Of a stretch of DNA of 64,000 nt, positions 51,971-60,064 are shown one piece after another. The DNA comes from an uncultured Eubacteriales bacterium (GTDB lineage: Bacteria > Bacillota > Clostridia > Oscillospirales > Acutalibacteraceae). The translations under genes were made by a program, and so were the position numbers. The number at the start of each line of letters is the position of its first letter. Within the stretch, counting starts at the first letter, position 1. Below the pieces are notes generated by a model, which did no database searches, was not told the origin of the DNA, and worked only from the letters and a program-made list of their open reading frames with translations. Location of the stretch: positions 62,001 through 126,000 of the forward strand of contig CAKSAP010000004.1 of NCBI GenBank assembly GCA_934436505.1, given 5' to 3'.

Positions 51971-51999
51971 ATAAAAAAAGACGGGTTTCAACCCGTCTT
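51971..51999 (-). terminator. Terminator of the polysaccharide export operon
   Basis: AAAGACGGGTT / AACCCGTCTTT hairpin followed on the minus strand by a T run, five bases after the glycosyltransferase stop. Confidence 0.85.
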
Positions 52000-52003
52000 T
52001 TGA

Positions 52004-53872
52004 TTATTTCAATGAAAAGTCATCTCTTGTAAGCGTGAGATTAGGATTGTAATACGGGTCGCCGTCGTCAAGCTGCTTTTGCCATTTCTCCTTGAAACGG
52101 TCAATCTCTCCACGGAAGCGTTCAAGCTTTTCGGGGGTGCTGTCGTTTCCTCTTGACTTCGACTCGTAATGATATAGCTCCGCATAAGGTGTGAATACGA
52201 CAAGATAGCCTTTTTCACGTATTTCCATACACAAATCAACATCGTTAAACGCAACCTCAAAGCTCTCGTCAAGTCCGCCGACCTCATCAAAGACATCACG
52301 CCTCATCATAAGGCAAGCCGCCGTGCAAGCCGTAAGGTTTTGAGCAATGCTCGCCCTTGCCATATAACCCGGATGACTTCTGCCAAAATGCTTGTGAGCG
52401 TGCCCTGCCGTTCCGCCGAGTCCTAAAATAACGCCTGCGTGCTGTACGGTGTCGTCCGAATAATAAAGCTTCGCACCGACTGCGCCGACGTCCTTTCTCT
52501 GCGCAAACATAAGCATTTCCTCAAGGCAGCTGCCGTTTATAATCTCGACATCATTGTTGAGAAGAAGTATATACTCGCCCTTTGCGTAATTTACACCGAA
52601 GTTGTTTATTGCCGAGTAGTTGAAATTACCTTCCCATTTAACAATTTTAATATTACCGTGCTTTTTAGTGAGAGCTTCATAATATTCAAACGTCTCTTTT
52701 TCGGTGCTGTTGTTTTCAACGATTATTACTTCAAAATTCTTATATGAGGATTTTTCATAAAGCGATTTCAAGCAAATATCGAGGTCATCCGTATGGTCCT
52801 TATTCGGAATAATTACCGAAATAAGCGGATTTCCGTCAATTTCATACTTGATATGATAGGTTGTCGGAACAGAGGAGTCAAGCACCTCGCCCTTTAAGCC
52901 GCATCTTTCAAGATGTGCCGCAAGTGCCTTTTTTGCCGCCGTAACCGTATAAGGCTTTGCAGCGACGTCCTGCGCAACGGAATTTTTATGCGCTCTCCAA
53001 TAGTAGAGAATTTTTCTGATATGAAAAACCTTTTTTGCCTTTTCGGTCAAACGCAAAATAAGGTCATAGTCCTGACTGCCGTCGTATTCGCTTCTGAAAT
53101 ATCCCACGCTGTCGAGCAGTTCCCTTGAGAACACCGACAAATGGCAAATATAGTTGTAGCTTCGAAGCGTATCGGGAGAAAAATCAGGCTTAAAATGCGG
53201 ATTGTACGCATCACGGGGCTCTTCGGAAAACGTGTTTTCGTCGGTATAGATAAAATCTGCGCCGTGCTCGCAAATCGCCCTCATTACCTCATAAAGCGCT
53301 GACGGATGAAGCAAATCGTCATGGTCGAAAAGTGCGATATACTCGCCTGTCGCCATTCTTACACAAGCGTTTGTATTTTCGGAAATGCCCAAATTCTTTT
53401 CGAGCTTCTCATATTTTATACGCTTGTCCCCGTCGGCATATTTTTTGCATATCTCGCCGACAAAAGAATGCTCGCTGTCGCTTCCGTCGGCAAGGCAAAG
53501 CTCCCAATTTTTATAGGTTTGAGCCTGCACCGACTCTATCATCGCTTTAAGAAAACTCTCGGGCGTATTGTAAAGAGGGACTAAAACGCTGAATTTAATA
53601 TTCTTTGGAAATTGAGCGTTTTCCTCCTGCTCTCGTCTTTGAGCCGATATGTAATAATCTTTGGCTATTTTTTTGAGCTTTCTTTTATCGACAGGCATAG
53701 GACCTGCGCCCTTGAGCACCCTGTACACGGTCGCTCTCAAGCCGTTTTTCTTCAAATATACAAGCGTTCTGCCGATTGCAAGCCGCTTAATTAAAGCCGT
53801 AACACGCCTTAACGGGGATACGGCTTTTTTTGACGAATTATCAGGCGAAATAAGTTTTGTATTAGCCTTCAT
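52004..53872 (-). CDS. Two-domain family 2 glycosyltransferase
   Basis: Polysaccharide-building enzyme, 622 residues, no clear membrane helix. After a basic N-terminal part there are two GT-A domains. The first (about 95-310) starts FSVLVPLYNTPESFLKAM and has the DxD-like ALFDHDDLLHPSALYE. The second (about 355-590) starts ISVIIPNKDHTDDLDICL and has LLLNNDVEII, then GGLDESFEVAFNDVDLCMEI. Both look active, so it may alternate two linkages or make a polymer. It overlaps the exporter ATPase gene by 11 bases, so it likely makes or caps the glycan exported by Wzm/Wzt. Confidence 0.9.
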   Translation of the reverse strand: MKANTKLISPDNSSKKAVSPLRRVTALIKRLAIGRTLVYLKKNGLRATVYRVLKGAGPMPVDKRKLKKIAKDYYISAQRREQEENAQFPKNIKFSVLVPLYNTPESFLKAMIESVQAQTYKNWELCLADGSDSEHSFVGEICKKYADGDKRIKYEKLEKNLGISENTNACVRMATGEYIALFDHDDLLHPSALYEVMRAICEHGADFIYTDENTFSEEPRDAYNPHFKPDFSPDTLRSYNYICHLSVFSRELLDSVGYFRSEYDGSQDYDLILRLTEKAKKVFHIRKILYYWRAHKNSVAQDVAAKPYTVTAAKKALAAHLERCGLKGEVLDSSVPTTYHIKYEIDGNPLISVIIPNKDHTDDLDICLKSLYEKSSYKNFEVIIVENNSTEKETFEYYEALTKKHGNIKIVKWEGNFNYSAINNFGVNYAKGEYILLLNNDVEIINGSCLEEMLMFAQRKDVGAVGAKLYYSDDTVQHAGVILGLGGTAGHAHKHFGRSHPGYMARASIAQNLTACTAACLMMRRDVFDEVGGLDESFEVAFNDVDLCMEIREKGYLVVFTPYAELYHYESKSRGNDSTPEKLERFRGEIDRFKEKWQKQLDDGDPYYNPNLTLTRDDFSLK

Positions 53873-54629
53873 TTTGCTTTTCCTGTCTTAATCCTGCTTC
53901 TTTTTTATACAAATCGCAAACCTCTTGCGTGGGTCCGTCCATTATAATATTGCCCTTTTCAAGCCATATTACACGGCTGCAAAGACGTTCGATCTGCTCA
54001 ATCGAGTGAGATACGATAATAACTGTTGTACCGCCGCTCATCATCTCTGAAATTCGCTTTTCACACTTCTGCTGGAACAAAAAGTCGCCTACCGCAAGAA
54101 TTTCGTCAACGATAAGAATGTCGGGACGTGTAATGGTAGCTATCGAGAAGCCGAGACGTGCAACCATACCCGAGCTGAAGTTCTTAATCGCAACATCCAT
54201 AAAGTCACGAAGCTCTGCGAAGTCGATAATTTCGTCCATTTTCTCGGTCATAGTCTCCTTTGAAAAGCCGAGAACAGAGCCGTTGAGAAAAACGTTTTCT
54301 CTTGCGGTAAGGTCAAAGTCAAAGCCTGCGCCGAGCTCAATAAGCGGAGAAATCGAGCCGCTTATCGCAGCCGTTCCGCTTGACGGTCTGAGTATGCCGG
54401 AAATTACTTTAAGCAGCGTGCTTTTGCCCGAGCCGTTAAGTCCGACAATTCCTACAACCTCGCCCTTTTTGATTGAAAGACTGACATCGTTAAGAGCGAT
54501 AAACTCCTCAAATTTAAGCTGGTGCTTTGCTAATTTAATAATATATTCTTTTAAGCTGTCAACACGCTCCTTTGACATATTAAAGCGCATTGTGACATCC
54601 TTTACTTCAATTACATTATTTCCGTCCAT
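53862..54629 (-). CDS. Polysaccharide ABC transporter ATP-binding protein (Wzt-like)
   Basis: ATPase of a polysaccharide exporter (TagH/Wzt/RfbE class), 255 residues. Walker A is GLNGSGKSTLLKVISG, the signature is NFSSGMVARLGFSIAT, and Walker B is ILIVDEILAVGD. The Q loop and H loop (VSHSIEQIE) are present. The extra C-terminal carbohydrate-binding domain of O9a-type Wzt is missing, so export probably does not depend on terminal cap recognition. Adjacent permease lies 12 bases upstream. Confidence 0.92.
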   Translation of the reverse strand: MDGNNVIEVKDVTMRFNMSKERVDSLKEYIIKLAKHQLKFEEFIALNDVSLSIKKGEVVGIVGLNGSGKSTLLKVISGILRPSSGTAAISGSISPLIELGAGFDFDLTARENVFLNGSVLGFSKETMTEKMDEIIDFAELRDFMDVAIKNFSSGMVARLGFSIATITRPDILIVDEILAVGDFLFQQKCEKRISEMMSGGTTVIIVSHSIEQIERLCSRVIWLEKGNIIMDGPTQEVCDLYKKEAGLRQEKQNEG

Positions 54630-54641
54630 TTAAGCACCTCC

Positions 54642-55601
54642 TTAAATATAAAGAATAAATCTATCCTGCTGCTTCTTAAAGATTATAAGTCCGAGAGCAA
54701 GGAACAAAAACGCATAAATAATACACATCAGATGGGCGGCAAGGTTAGGAACGGTACCGTACATTACCACCTCTCTGAAATATTCAACATAATAGAACAT
54801 CGGGTTTAAGTTCATTATATTCAAAATGAACTCGGGAAGTATATCCTTAGGATAAATGATAGGTGTCAAATACATCCACGCAACCGTGAACACCGAATAG
54901 AGGTGTCCGACATCTCTGAAAAAGACGTTTACGGACGAGAGTATCAGGCTCATTCCGAGGCTGAATATCAAAACGCATATCATCGGGAAGAAGAACAGCA
55001 GCGCAGTCCAATGCACCGGCATACGCTTGATAAGTATTACGATAATTACCGCAACAGATGAGAAAAGCATATTCACAAAGGCGAACAGGCACTTCTCAAG
55101 CGGAAAAATGTACTTGGGAATATAAACCTTTTTTATAAGCGAAGCCGCACCCAAAACAGACGTAAGCGACGCACTTGTAGCCTCGGTCATAAAATTGAAT
55201 ATGAGCGAGCCCGTAAGATAATAAACTATGAAATATTCAATCTTGAATTTGAACAGGTTTGAGAATACCGCATTGATAACAAGAGCCATCAGAAGCGGAT
55301 TGAGGACGCTCCACAAAAAGCCGAGCGTGCTGCGGCGATATTTAACCTTCAAATCTCTTGAAATGAGGTTGCCGACCAAGTAGCGGTACTTGCTAAAGCC
55401 CACACTTGTAGCAGCAAGCTCCTTTCTGTTAAGCAATATAAACAGCAGTCCGCCGACGACAAGCATCGGTCCGAACATACAAATTACAATTCTTTCAACA
55501 TCAAGCACCCATACGCCGTTTTGGAAATCATAAAGACCGCAGCCGAGTCCGAGAAGTCCTACCACAGCGCAAACGGCGGTGACAATTTTATTTTTTGACA
55601 T
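54642..55601 (-). CDS. Polysaccharide ABC transporter permease (Wzm-like)
   Basis: ABC-2 type permease, 319 residues. The family core starts LVGNLISRDLKVKYRRSTLG with FLWSVLNPLLMALVINAVFS, and YLTPIIYPKDILPE is typical near the end. It has about 60 extra N-terminal residues with two helices (IVTAVCAVVGLLGLGCGLYD, MLVVGGLLFILLN) that most TagG/Wzm proteins lack. First gene of the three-gene export operon. Confidence 0.92.
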   Translation of the reverse strand: MSKNKIVTAVCAVVGLLGLGCGLYDFQNGVWVLDVERIVICMFGPMLVVGGLLFILLNRKELAATSVGFSKYRYLVGNLISRDLKVKYRRSTLGFLWSVLNPLLMALVINAVFSNLFKFKIEYFIVYYLTGSLIFNFMTEATSASLTSVLGAASLIKKVYIPKYIFPLEKCLFAFVNMLFSSVAVIIVILIKRMPVHWTALLFFFPMICVLIFSLGMSLILSSVNVFFRDVGHLYSVFTVAWMYLTPIIYPKDILPEFILNIMNLNPMFYYVEYFREVVMYGTVPNLAAHLMCIIYAFLFLALGLIIFKKQQDRFILYI

Positions 55602-55657
55602 TCATTCACTACCTTTAATGTTTTTAGCTTGTTTTCAAGCCTTAATATACACAATAA

Positions 55658-55686
55658 AATATACCATAATATTGCTCTTGTGTCAA
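55658..55686 (-). promoter_or_regulatory. Promoter of the polysaccharide export operon
   Basis: On the minus strand a perfect TTGACA, a 17-base spacer and TATATT with a TGG extension. A small hairpin GGCTTG/CAAGC lies in the leader near 55626-55641. Confidence 0.8.
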
Positions 55687-55707
55687 TAAAGCAAGGCTTA
55701 TCTGCAA

Positions 55708-55738
55708 CATAAAAAACGGGTGGTATTCCCACCCGTTT
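55708..55738 (-). terminator. Terminator of the FAD dehydrogenase gene
   Basis: AAACGGGTGG / CCACCCGTTT stem with a five-base loop, followed on the minus strand by TTTTTT. Confidence 0.88.
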
Positions 55739-55755
55739 ATACAACTGAAATTAAA

Positions 55756-57132
55756 TTATTTTTTCTTTGAAACAATATCTCTTGCAACGTGAATACCGCT
55801 TGCCGAAGCGTGTGAAAGAGAATGGGTAATACCGCTGCAGTCGCCGATAACATAAAGTCCGTCATAGCAGGTCTGCAAATGCTCGTCAAGTGCAACCTCC
55901 ATATTGTAGAACTTAACCTCTACGCCGTAAAGAAGCGTATCGGTGTTCGCCGTACCGGGCGCAATCTTGTCAAGAGCATAAATCATTTCGATAATGCCGT
56001 CAAGAATTCGTTTCGGGATAACCAAGCTCAAGTCGCCGGGTGTTGCATTGAGTGTGGGCGTGATAAACGCCTCTCTTATTCTGTCGGGAGTGCTTCGCTT
56101 ACCGTTGATAAGGTCGCCGAAGCGCTGAACGATAACGCCGCCTCCGAGCATATTTGAAAGCTTCGCAATGCTCTCGCCGTAGCCGTTACTGTCCTTAAAT
56201 GGCTCGGAGAAATGCTTTGCTACCAAAAGCGCAAAGTTTGTGTTGTTTGTCTGCTTTGCAGGGTCCTCGTAGCTGTGTCCGTTTACGGTTACAATTCCGT
56301 TTGTATTTTCATTTACAACAGCACCCTTAGGATTCATACAAAATGTTCTGACAAGATCCTCATACTTTGTGGTGCGGTAAACGATTTTACTCTCATAAAG
56401 CTCGTCTGTAAGGTGTGAGAAAATCTCATAAGGCAGCTCTACTCTTACGCCTATATCAACACGGTTGCTCTTTGACGGAATTTTAAGGTCGTCGCAAACC
56501 GATTCCATCCACTTGCTTCCGCTTCTGCCGACAGAGATAACACAGGTGTCAGCCTCATAGCTCTCGCCGTCCTCGGTGTTGACTATATAAGTGTTATCGG
56601 TCTTTTCAACCTTTTGTGCAACTGCTCTGAACTTAAAATCAACCTTGTCCTTTAAGTCGTTGTAAAGATTTTCAAGAACAACATAGTTAATATCCGTTCC
56701 GAGATGGCGAACAGAAGCGTCAAGAAGCGTAAGTCCGTGCTGTAAGCACTGCTTCTTAATTTCCGAATTTGCGGTCGAATAAAGCTTTGTGCCCTCTCCG
56801 CCGTATCTGAGGTTAATTTCATCAACATAGTGCATAAGGTCAAGAGCTTCCTCCTTGCCTATGTACTCATAGAGAGTTCCGCCGAATTGGTTTGTAATAT
56901 TATACTTACCGTCGGAAAACGCACCTGCGCCGCCAAAGCCGTTCATTATCGAACAGGGCTTACAGCCAATACAGGATTTAATCTTCTTACCGTCAATCGG
57001 ACATTTTCTTTTATCAAGCGGATTTCCCGCCTCAAGAACAACTATTTTAAGCGACGGGTTCATTTTCACAAGCTCATAAGCGGAGAAAATTCCTCCGGGG
57101 CCTGCTCCGACAATTACTACATCGTATTTCAT
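55756..57132 (-). CDS. FAD-dependent dehydrogenase (COG2509 type)
   Basis: Uncharacterised flavoprotein, 458 residues, of the FAD-dependent dehydrogenase group COG2509. The FAD fold starts VVIVGAGPGGIFSAYELVK and ends with YVIGDCSGITHSLSHASASG. A Cys-rich segment (CPIDGKKIKSCIGCKPCSIM) follows the first fold, followed by NGFGGAGAFSDGKYN, a family hallmark. The substrate is not known. It stands alone behind a strong promoter, and the leader holds an 11-bp hairpin. Confidence 0.88.
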   Translation of the reverse strand: MKYDVVIVGAGPGGIFSAYELVKMNPSLKIVVLEAGNPLDKRKCPIDGKKIKSCIGCKPCSIMNGFGGAGAFSDGKYNITNQFGGTLYEYIGKEEALDLMHYVDEINLRYGGEGTKLYSTANSEIKKQCLQHGLTLLDASVRHLGTDINYVVLENLYNDLKDKVDFKFRAVAQKVEKTDNTYIVNTEDGESYEADTCVISVGRSGSKWMESVCDDLKIPSKSNRVDIGVRVELPYEIFSHLTDELYESKIVYRTTKYEDLVRTFCMNPKGAVVNENTNGIVTVNGHSYEDPAKQTNNTNFALLVAKHFSEPFKDSNGYGESIAKLSNMLGGGVIVQRFGDLINGKRSTPDRIREAFITPTLNATPGDLSLVIPKRILDGIIEMIYALDKIAPGTANTDTLLYGVEVKFYNMEVALDEHLQTCYDGLYVIGDCSGITHSLSHASASGIHVARDIVSKKK

Positions 57133-57154
57133 AATCTTACTCCTAAAATATAAT

Positions 57155-57195
57155 AAGGTTTACGGCCTTGTTGAAAAGAAAGCACCGTAAACCTT
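57155..57195 (-). promoter_or_regulatory. Hairpin in the 5' leader of the FAD dehydrogenase gene
   Basis: A perfect 11-bp stem, AAGGTTTACGG (57155-57165) with CCGTAAACCTT (57185-57195), encloses a 19-base loop. It lies between promoter and ATG, close to the ribosome binding site, and has no T run. It could control mRNA stability or translation. Confidence 0.55.
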
Positions 57196-57206
57196 TACCA
57201 CGCTAA

Positions 57207-57235
57207 ATTTTATCACGGTATTAAACTTTTGTCAA
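57207..57235 (-). promoter_or_regulatory. Promoter of the FAD dehydrogenase gene
   Basis: On the minus strand a perfect TTGACA, a 17-base spacer and TAAAAT preceded by GTGA (extended -10). Confidence 0.82.
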
Positions 57236-57251
57236 CCGCATAGCAAAGGCA

Positions 57252-57797
57252 TTATTCTGTTTTGCCATTTGATTTCGTCTTTTTGTCAGAATTATTTCTT
57301 ATAAACATTCCCACGCAGCCGATAATCGAGAGGAACAGGCTCATTACCAAATCGGTATAATAGGGTCTTGCCACATCGGCATTATCAAGGAATTTATAGG
57401 CGTTGGAAAAAGCCGTGCCGAAGGTTATTGCGTAATCGATTTCGCCGCTTTGATACCACTCGGCATATGCGTCATAAACATCCTTTGCGAGGCATCCGTA
57501 CCATGCAAGCACAATCGCCAAAAACGACATTATAACCGCAATTACAACCGTCTTTTTGCTCTCGCCCTTTGCGAAAAGCTTGTAGCCGTACATAGCGCAG
57601 ATAACCGCAACGATACCGCTTAATGCCGCAAGATAACCGAGCTGATAAAGCACAAAATACGTTACTGTGCCTGCAAGCGAAAAGAGCAATGCACCGAGAA
57701 TGCCGAGCAAAACATTTTCCTTCGGTTTTTCCTCAAGCAACGCCTGTGCTTCAAGCTCCGCCTCGCTTTGAGGTCTTTCAAATTCGTTAGTCTCCAT
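57252..57797 (-). CDS. Hypothetical membrane protein
   Basis: Unrecognised, 181 residues. An acidic N-terminal stretch (ERPQSEAELEAQALLEEKPK) is followed by three close helices (about 29-50, 53-70, 79-100), a soluble part containing VYDAYAEWYQSGEIDY, and a last helix (about 148-166) with a basic tail. The layout recalls Firmicutes integral membrane proteins of unknown role. GGAGGAG fits the ATG at 57797. It follows the transporter gene at 57919 on the same strand, but a terminator lies between. Confidence 0.75.
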   Translation of the reverse strand: METNEFERPQSEAELEAQALLEEKPKENVLLGILGALLFSLAGTVTYFVLYQLGYLAALSGIVAVICAMYGYKLFAKGESKKTVVIAVIMSFLAIVLAWYGCLAKDVYDAYAEWYQSGEIDYAITFGTAFSNAYKFLDNADVARPYYTDLVMSLFLSIIGCVGMFIRNNSDKKTKSNGKTE

Positions 57798-57867
57798 TTT
57801 AATCTCCTCCAAAAACCGCAAATTTCTACGATAACATTTTAGCACAACCGAGCCTATCTTTCAACAA

Positions 57868-57897
57868 CAAAAAAGAATCCCGACAAATCGGGATTCT
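57868..57897 (-). terminator. Terminator of the Na+-dependent transporter gene
   Basis: Perfect stem GAATCCCGA / TCGGGATTC around CAAA, followed on the minus strand by TTTTTT. Confidence 0.9.
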
Positions 57898-57918
57898 CTG
57901 ATTTTTCAAATTGTTTTA

Positions 57919-59346
57919 TTACTGCAAGAACGAGAATACGTTGAACGCCTGCAGGAAGATTAAGAAGAGAAGCACGGGAGCTATGAATTTCATCATAACA
58001 ACATAAAGCTTTTCTCTGCGGAATTTTTTGTTTCCGATACCCTGCTTAACCTCGTCCACAACATATTCGGGCTTAGCTACCCAGCCGATAAGAACGCATG
58101 TTAAAATCGCAACGATCGGCATCAGAATACTGTTGGAAATATAGTCGAGAATGTCAAGTATCTGCTGTCCCGTCGCACCGTTGGGAAGAGTTGCCTCAAA
58201 GTACCAAACGTTGTAGCCGAGACAAACCGTAACGCCGATAAGCACAGAGCAAATGAATGTTACGCCCGTAGCCTTCGGTCTTGACATTTTGAAGCGGTCG
58301 ATAAACACCGAAGCAACAGTTTCCATAAGCGAAATTGACGATGTGAGCGCAGCGAAAAGCACAAGCAGGAAGAAGCATGCGCCGACTACCTCGCCGAGCT
58401 TGCCCATCTCTTCAAAAATCGCAGGAAGAGCCTTGAACATAAGTCCGGGGCCTGCCTGTGAAAGACCCTCTCTGCCCTGGAAGGCATAAACGGTCGGAAT
58501 CATAATAAGACCTGCAAAAAGTGCAACCGCCGTGTCAAAAATTTCAATCTGGTTAACGGATGAAATAAGATTGCTGTCCTTTCTGCAATATGAGCCGTAG
58601 GTTATCATAATACCCATAGCAAGGCTCATTGAGTAGAACATCTGTCCCATTGCGTCAAGCGCAACGGTTATAAACTTTGACGGTGTAATTCCGTCGAGAT
58701 TCGGAATAAGATAAATTTTCAAGCCCTCAAGAGCAGTACGGGTAACGCCGTTTTCGTCCGTATGCTTGAGTGTAAGCGAATAAACCGAAATTCCGATAAT
58801 AAGCACCGCAAGAATCGGCATCATTATCTTTGACGCTTTTTCAATTCCCTTGTCAACGCCGAGAATTACGACAACAGCCGTAAGAATCATAAACACAAGG
58901 AACCAAATCATCGGGGAAGCCTGTGCGGTTATGAAATTGCCGAAGAACTGATTGGGTCCTACCTCTCTTATCTGAGAAGCTCCGCCCGTTGCGTATGTGA
59001 ACGCATACTTTGTAACCCAACCGCCGATAACGCAGTAGTACGGGAAAATCAATACCGGCACGAGCGTTGCCAAAACGCCGATAAATTTGAAACGCTTGTC
59101 AACCTTTCCGTATGCTTGGAACGGGCTCAAGCCTGTTTTTCTGCCTATTGCGATTTCCGTTGTCATAAGCGCAAAGCCGAAGGTCAGCGAAAAGAGTATA
59201 TATATAACTATAAACAATCCGCCGCCGTCCTTCGCCGCAAGATACGGGAAGCGCCACAGGTTGCCGAGGCCTATTGCCGAGCCTGCGGCTGCGAGTATAA
59301 ATCCGAGTGAGGAGGAAAATCCGCCTCTTGTTTTTTTCTTTTCCAT
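57919..59346 (-). CDS. Sodium-dependent transporter, NSS family
   Basis: Neurotransmitter:sodium symporter relative (LeuT/MhsT type), 475 residues with about 12 helices. The N-terminal signature is GFILAAAGSAIGLGNLWRFP, with unwound helix 1 glycines. GFALMTTEIAIGRKTG and FFLLVLFAALTSSISLMETV are also typical. It probably takes up an amino acid with Na+; which one is not visible. AGGAG precedes the ATG. Confidence 0.94.
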   Translation of the reverse strand: MEKKKTRGGFSSSLGFILAAAGSAIGLGNLWRFPYLAAKDGGGLFIVIYILFSLTFGFALMTTEIAIGRKTGLSPFQAYGKVDKRFKFIGVLATLVPVLIFPYYCVIGGWVTKYAFTYATGGASQIREVGPNQFFGNFITAQASPMIWFLVFMILTAVVVILGVDKGIEKASKIMMPILAVLIIGISVYSLTLKHTDENGVTRTALEGLKIYLIPNLDGITPSKFITVALDAMGQMFYSMSLAMGIMITYGSYCRKDSNLISSVNQIEIFDTAVALFAGLIMIPTVYAFQGREGLSQAGPGLMFKALPAIFEEMGKLGEVVGACFFLLVLFAALTSSISLMETVASVFIDRFKMSRPKATGVTFICSVLIGVTVCLGYNVWYFEATLPNGATGQQILDILDYISNSILMPIVAILTCVLIGWVAKPEYVVDEVKQGIGNKKFRREKLYVVMMKFIAPVLLFLIFLQAFNVFSFLQ

Positions 59347-59384
59347 TTTCTTTCTCCTAATAATTTTTTGAGAACATTATTATA

Positions 59385-59413
59385 ATTATACCAAAAGTCT
59401 ATACATATTTCAA
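59385..59413 (-). promoter_or_regulatory. Promoter of the Na+-dependent transporter gene
   Basis: On the minus strand TTGAAA, a 17-base spacer and a perfect TATAAT with a TGG extension. Confidence 0.8.
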
Positions 59414-59416
59414 CAT

Positions 59417-59526
59417 AAAAAATACGGCAAGTATTAAATCTGCCGTAATTCCACCGAAAATTCAGTTTTTTAACATTATTCGCAAATAAAAAGCACATAA
59501 TTCACCGTTAAGCAAATCGTGTGCTT
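59417..59526 (-). terminator. Tandem terminators of the XRE gene
   Basis: Two hairpins in series on the minus strand: AAGCACA/TGTGCTT (59491-59526), then TTTTTATT; and TACGGCA/TGCCGTA (59423-59447), then TTTTTT. Confidence 0.75.
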
Positions 59527-59559
59527 CCACGCTTTTTGATTTAATCAAATATCTCGAAA

Positions 59560-59883
59560 TTAAAGTACGGGCATATCGGGGAAAATGTCAATAATTCTGC
59601 CGATCGTCATCTTGTCCTCGGGACTCTTTCTCTTAAATCTGTTTATTGTAGCATCGTCGGGAGAAGGATAAATATCTCCGCCAATTATGTACGTAACATC
59701 GGCATTGAGGATGGTGCATATGTCAAGAAATGTTGCAAAGCCCGGTGCAGACTTACCTGTCTCAATATTCGACAAATGGTTGTTTGAAATATTGATTTTT
59801 GCTGCAAGGTCCTTTTGAGACAAATTCATTTCTCTGCGCACTGTTGCGATTCTTCTTCCAATTGCTTTAAGATCGTGTGTCAT
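59560..59883 (-). CDS. XRE-family transcriptional regulator
   Basis: Small HTH protein, 107 residues. The DNA-binding domain is residues 6-62 (RRIATVRREMNLSQKDLAAK, ISNNHLSNIETGKSAPGF). The short C-terminal tail (SPEDKMTIGRIIDIF) may dimerise. Similar short XRE proteins in Clostridia are often autoregulators. GGAGG precedes the ATG. It lies after the fucose operon on the same strand but is separated by a weak terminator; a link to fucose is not shown. Confidence 0.88.
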   Translation of the reverse strand: MTHDLKAIGRRIATVRREMNLSQKDLAAKINISNNHLSNIETGKSAPGFATFLDICTILNADVTYIIGGDIYPSPDDATINRFKRKSPEDKMTIGRIIDIFPDMPVL

Positions 59884-60018
59884 GCTGATCTACCTCCTTA
59901 GCATTTATTTTAACACTATCTAAAGTTCGTTTACATAAATTTGTAGCGAATTAGTTTGATTATATTATAATTTTTTCGCTTACTTAACACTTTATTCACA
60001 ATTTGACGTTAATTGACT

Positions 60019-60054
60019 TACAATGAAAGCCACATCCTCTAACAGATGCGGCTT
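60019..60054 (-). terminator. Probable terminator of the fucose operon
   Basis: AAAGCCACATC / GATGCGGCTTT, 11-base arms with one mismatch (60026-60054). The T run after it is weak (TTTCATT). Confidence 0.6.
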
Positions 60055-60064
60055 TCGTTTAATG

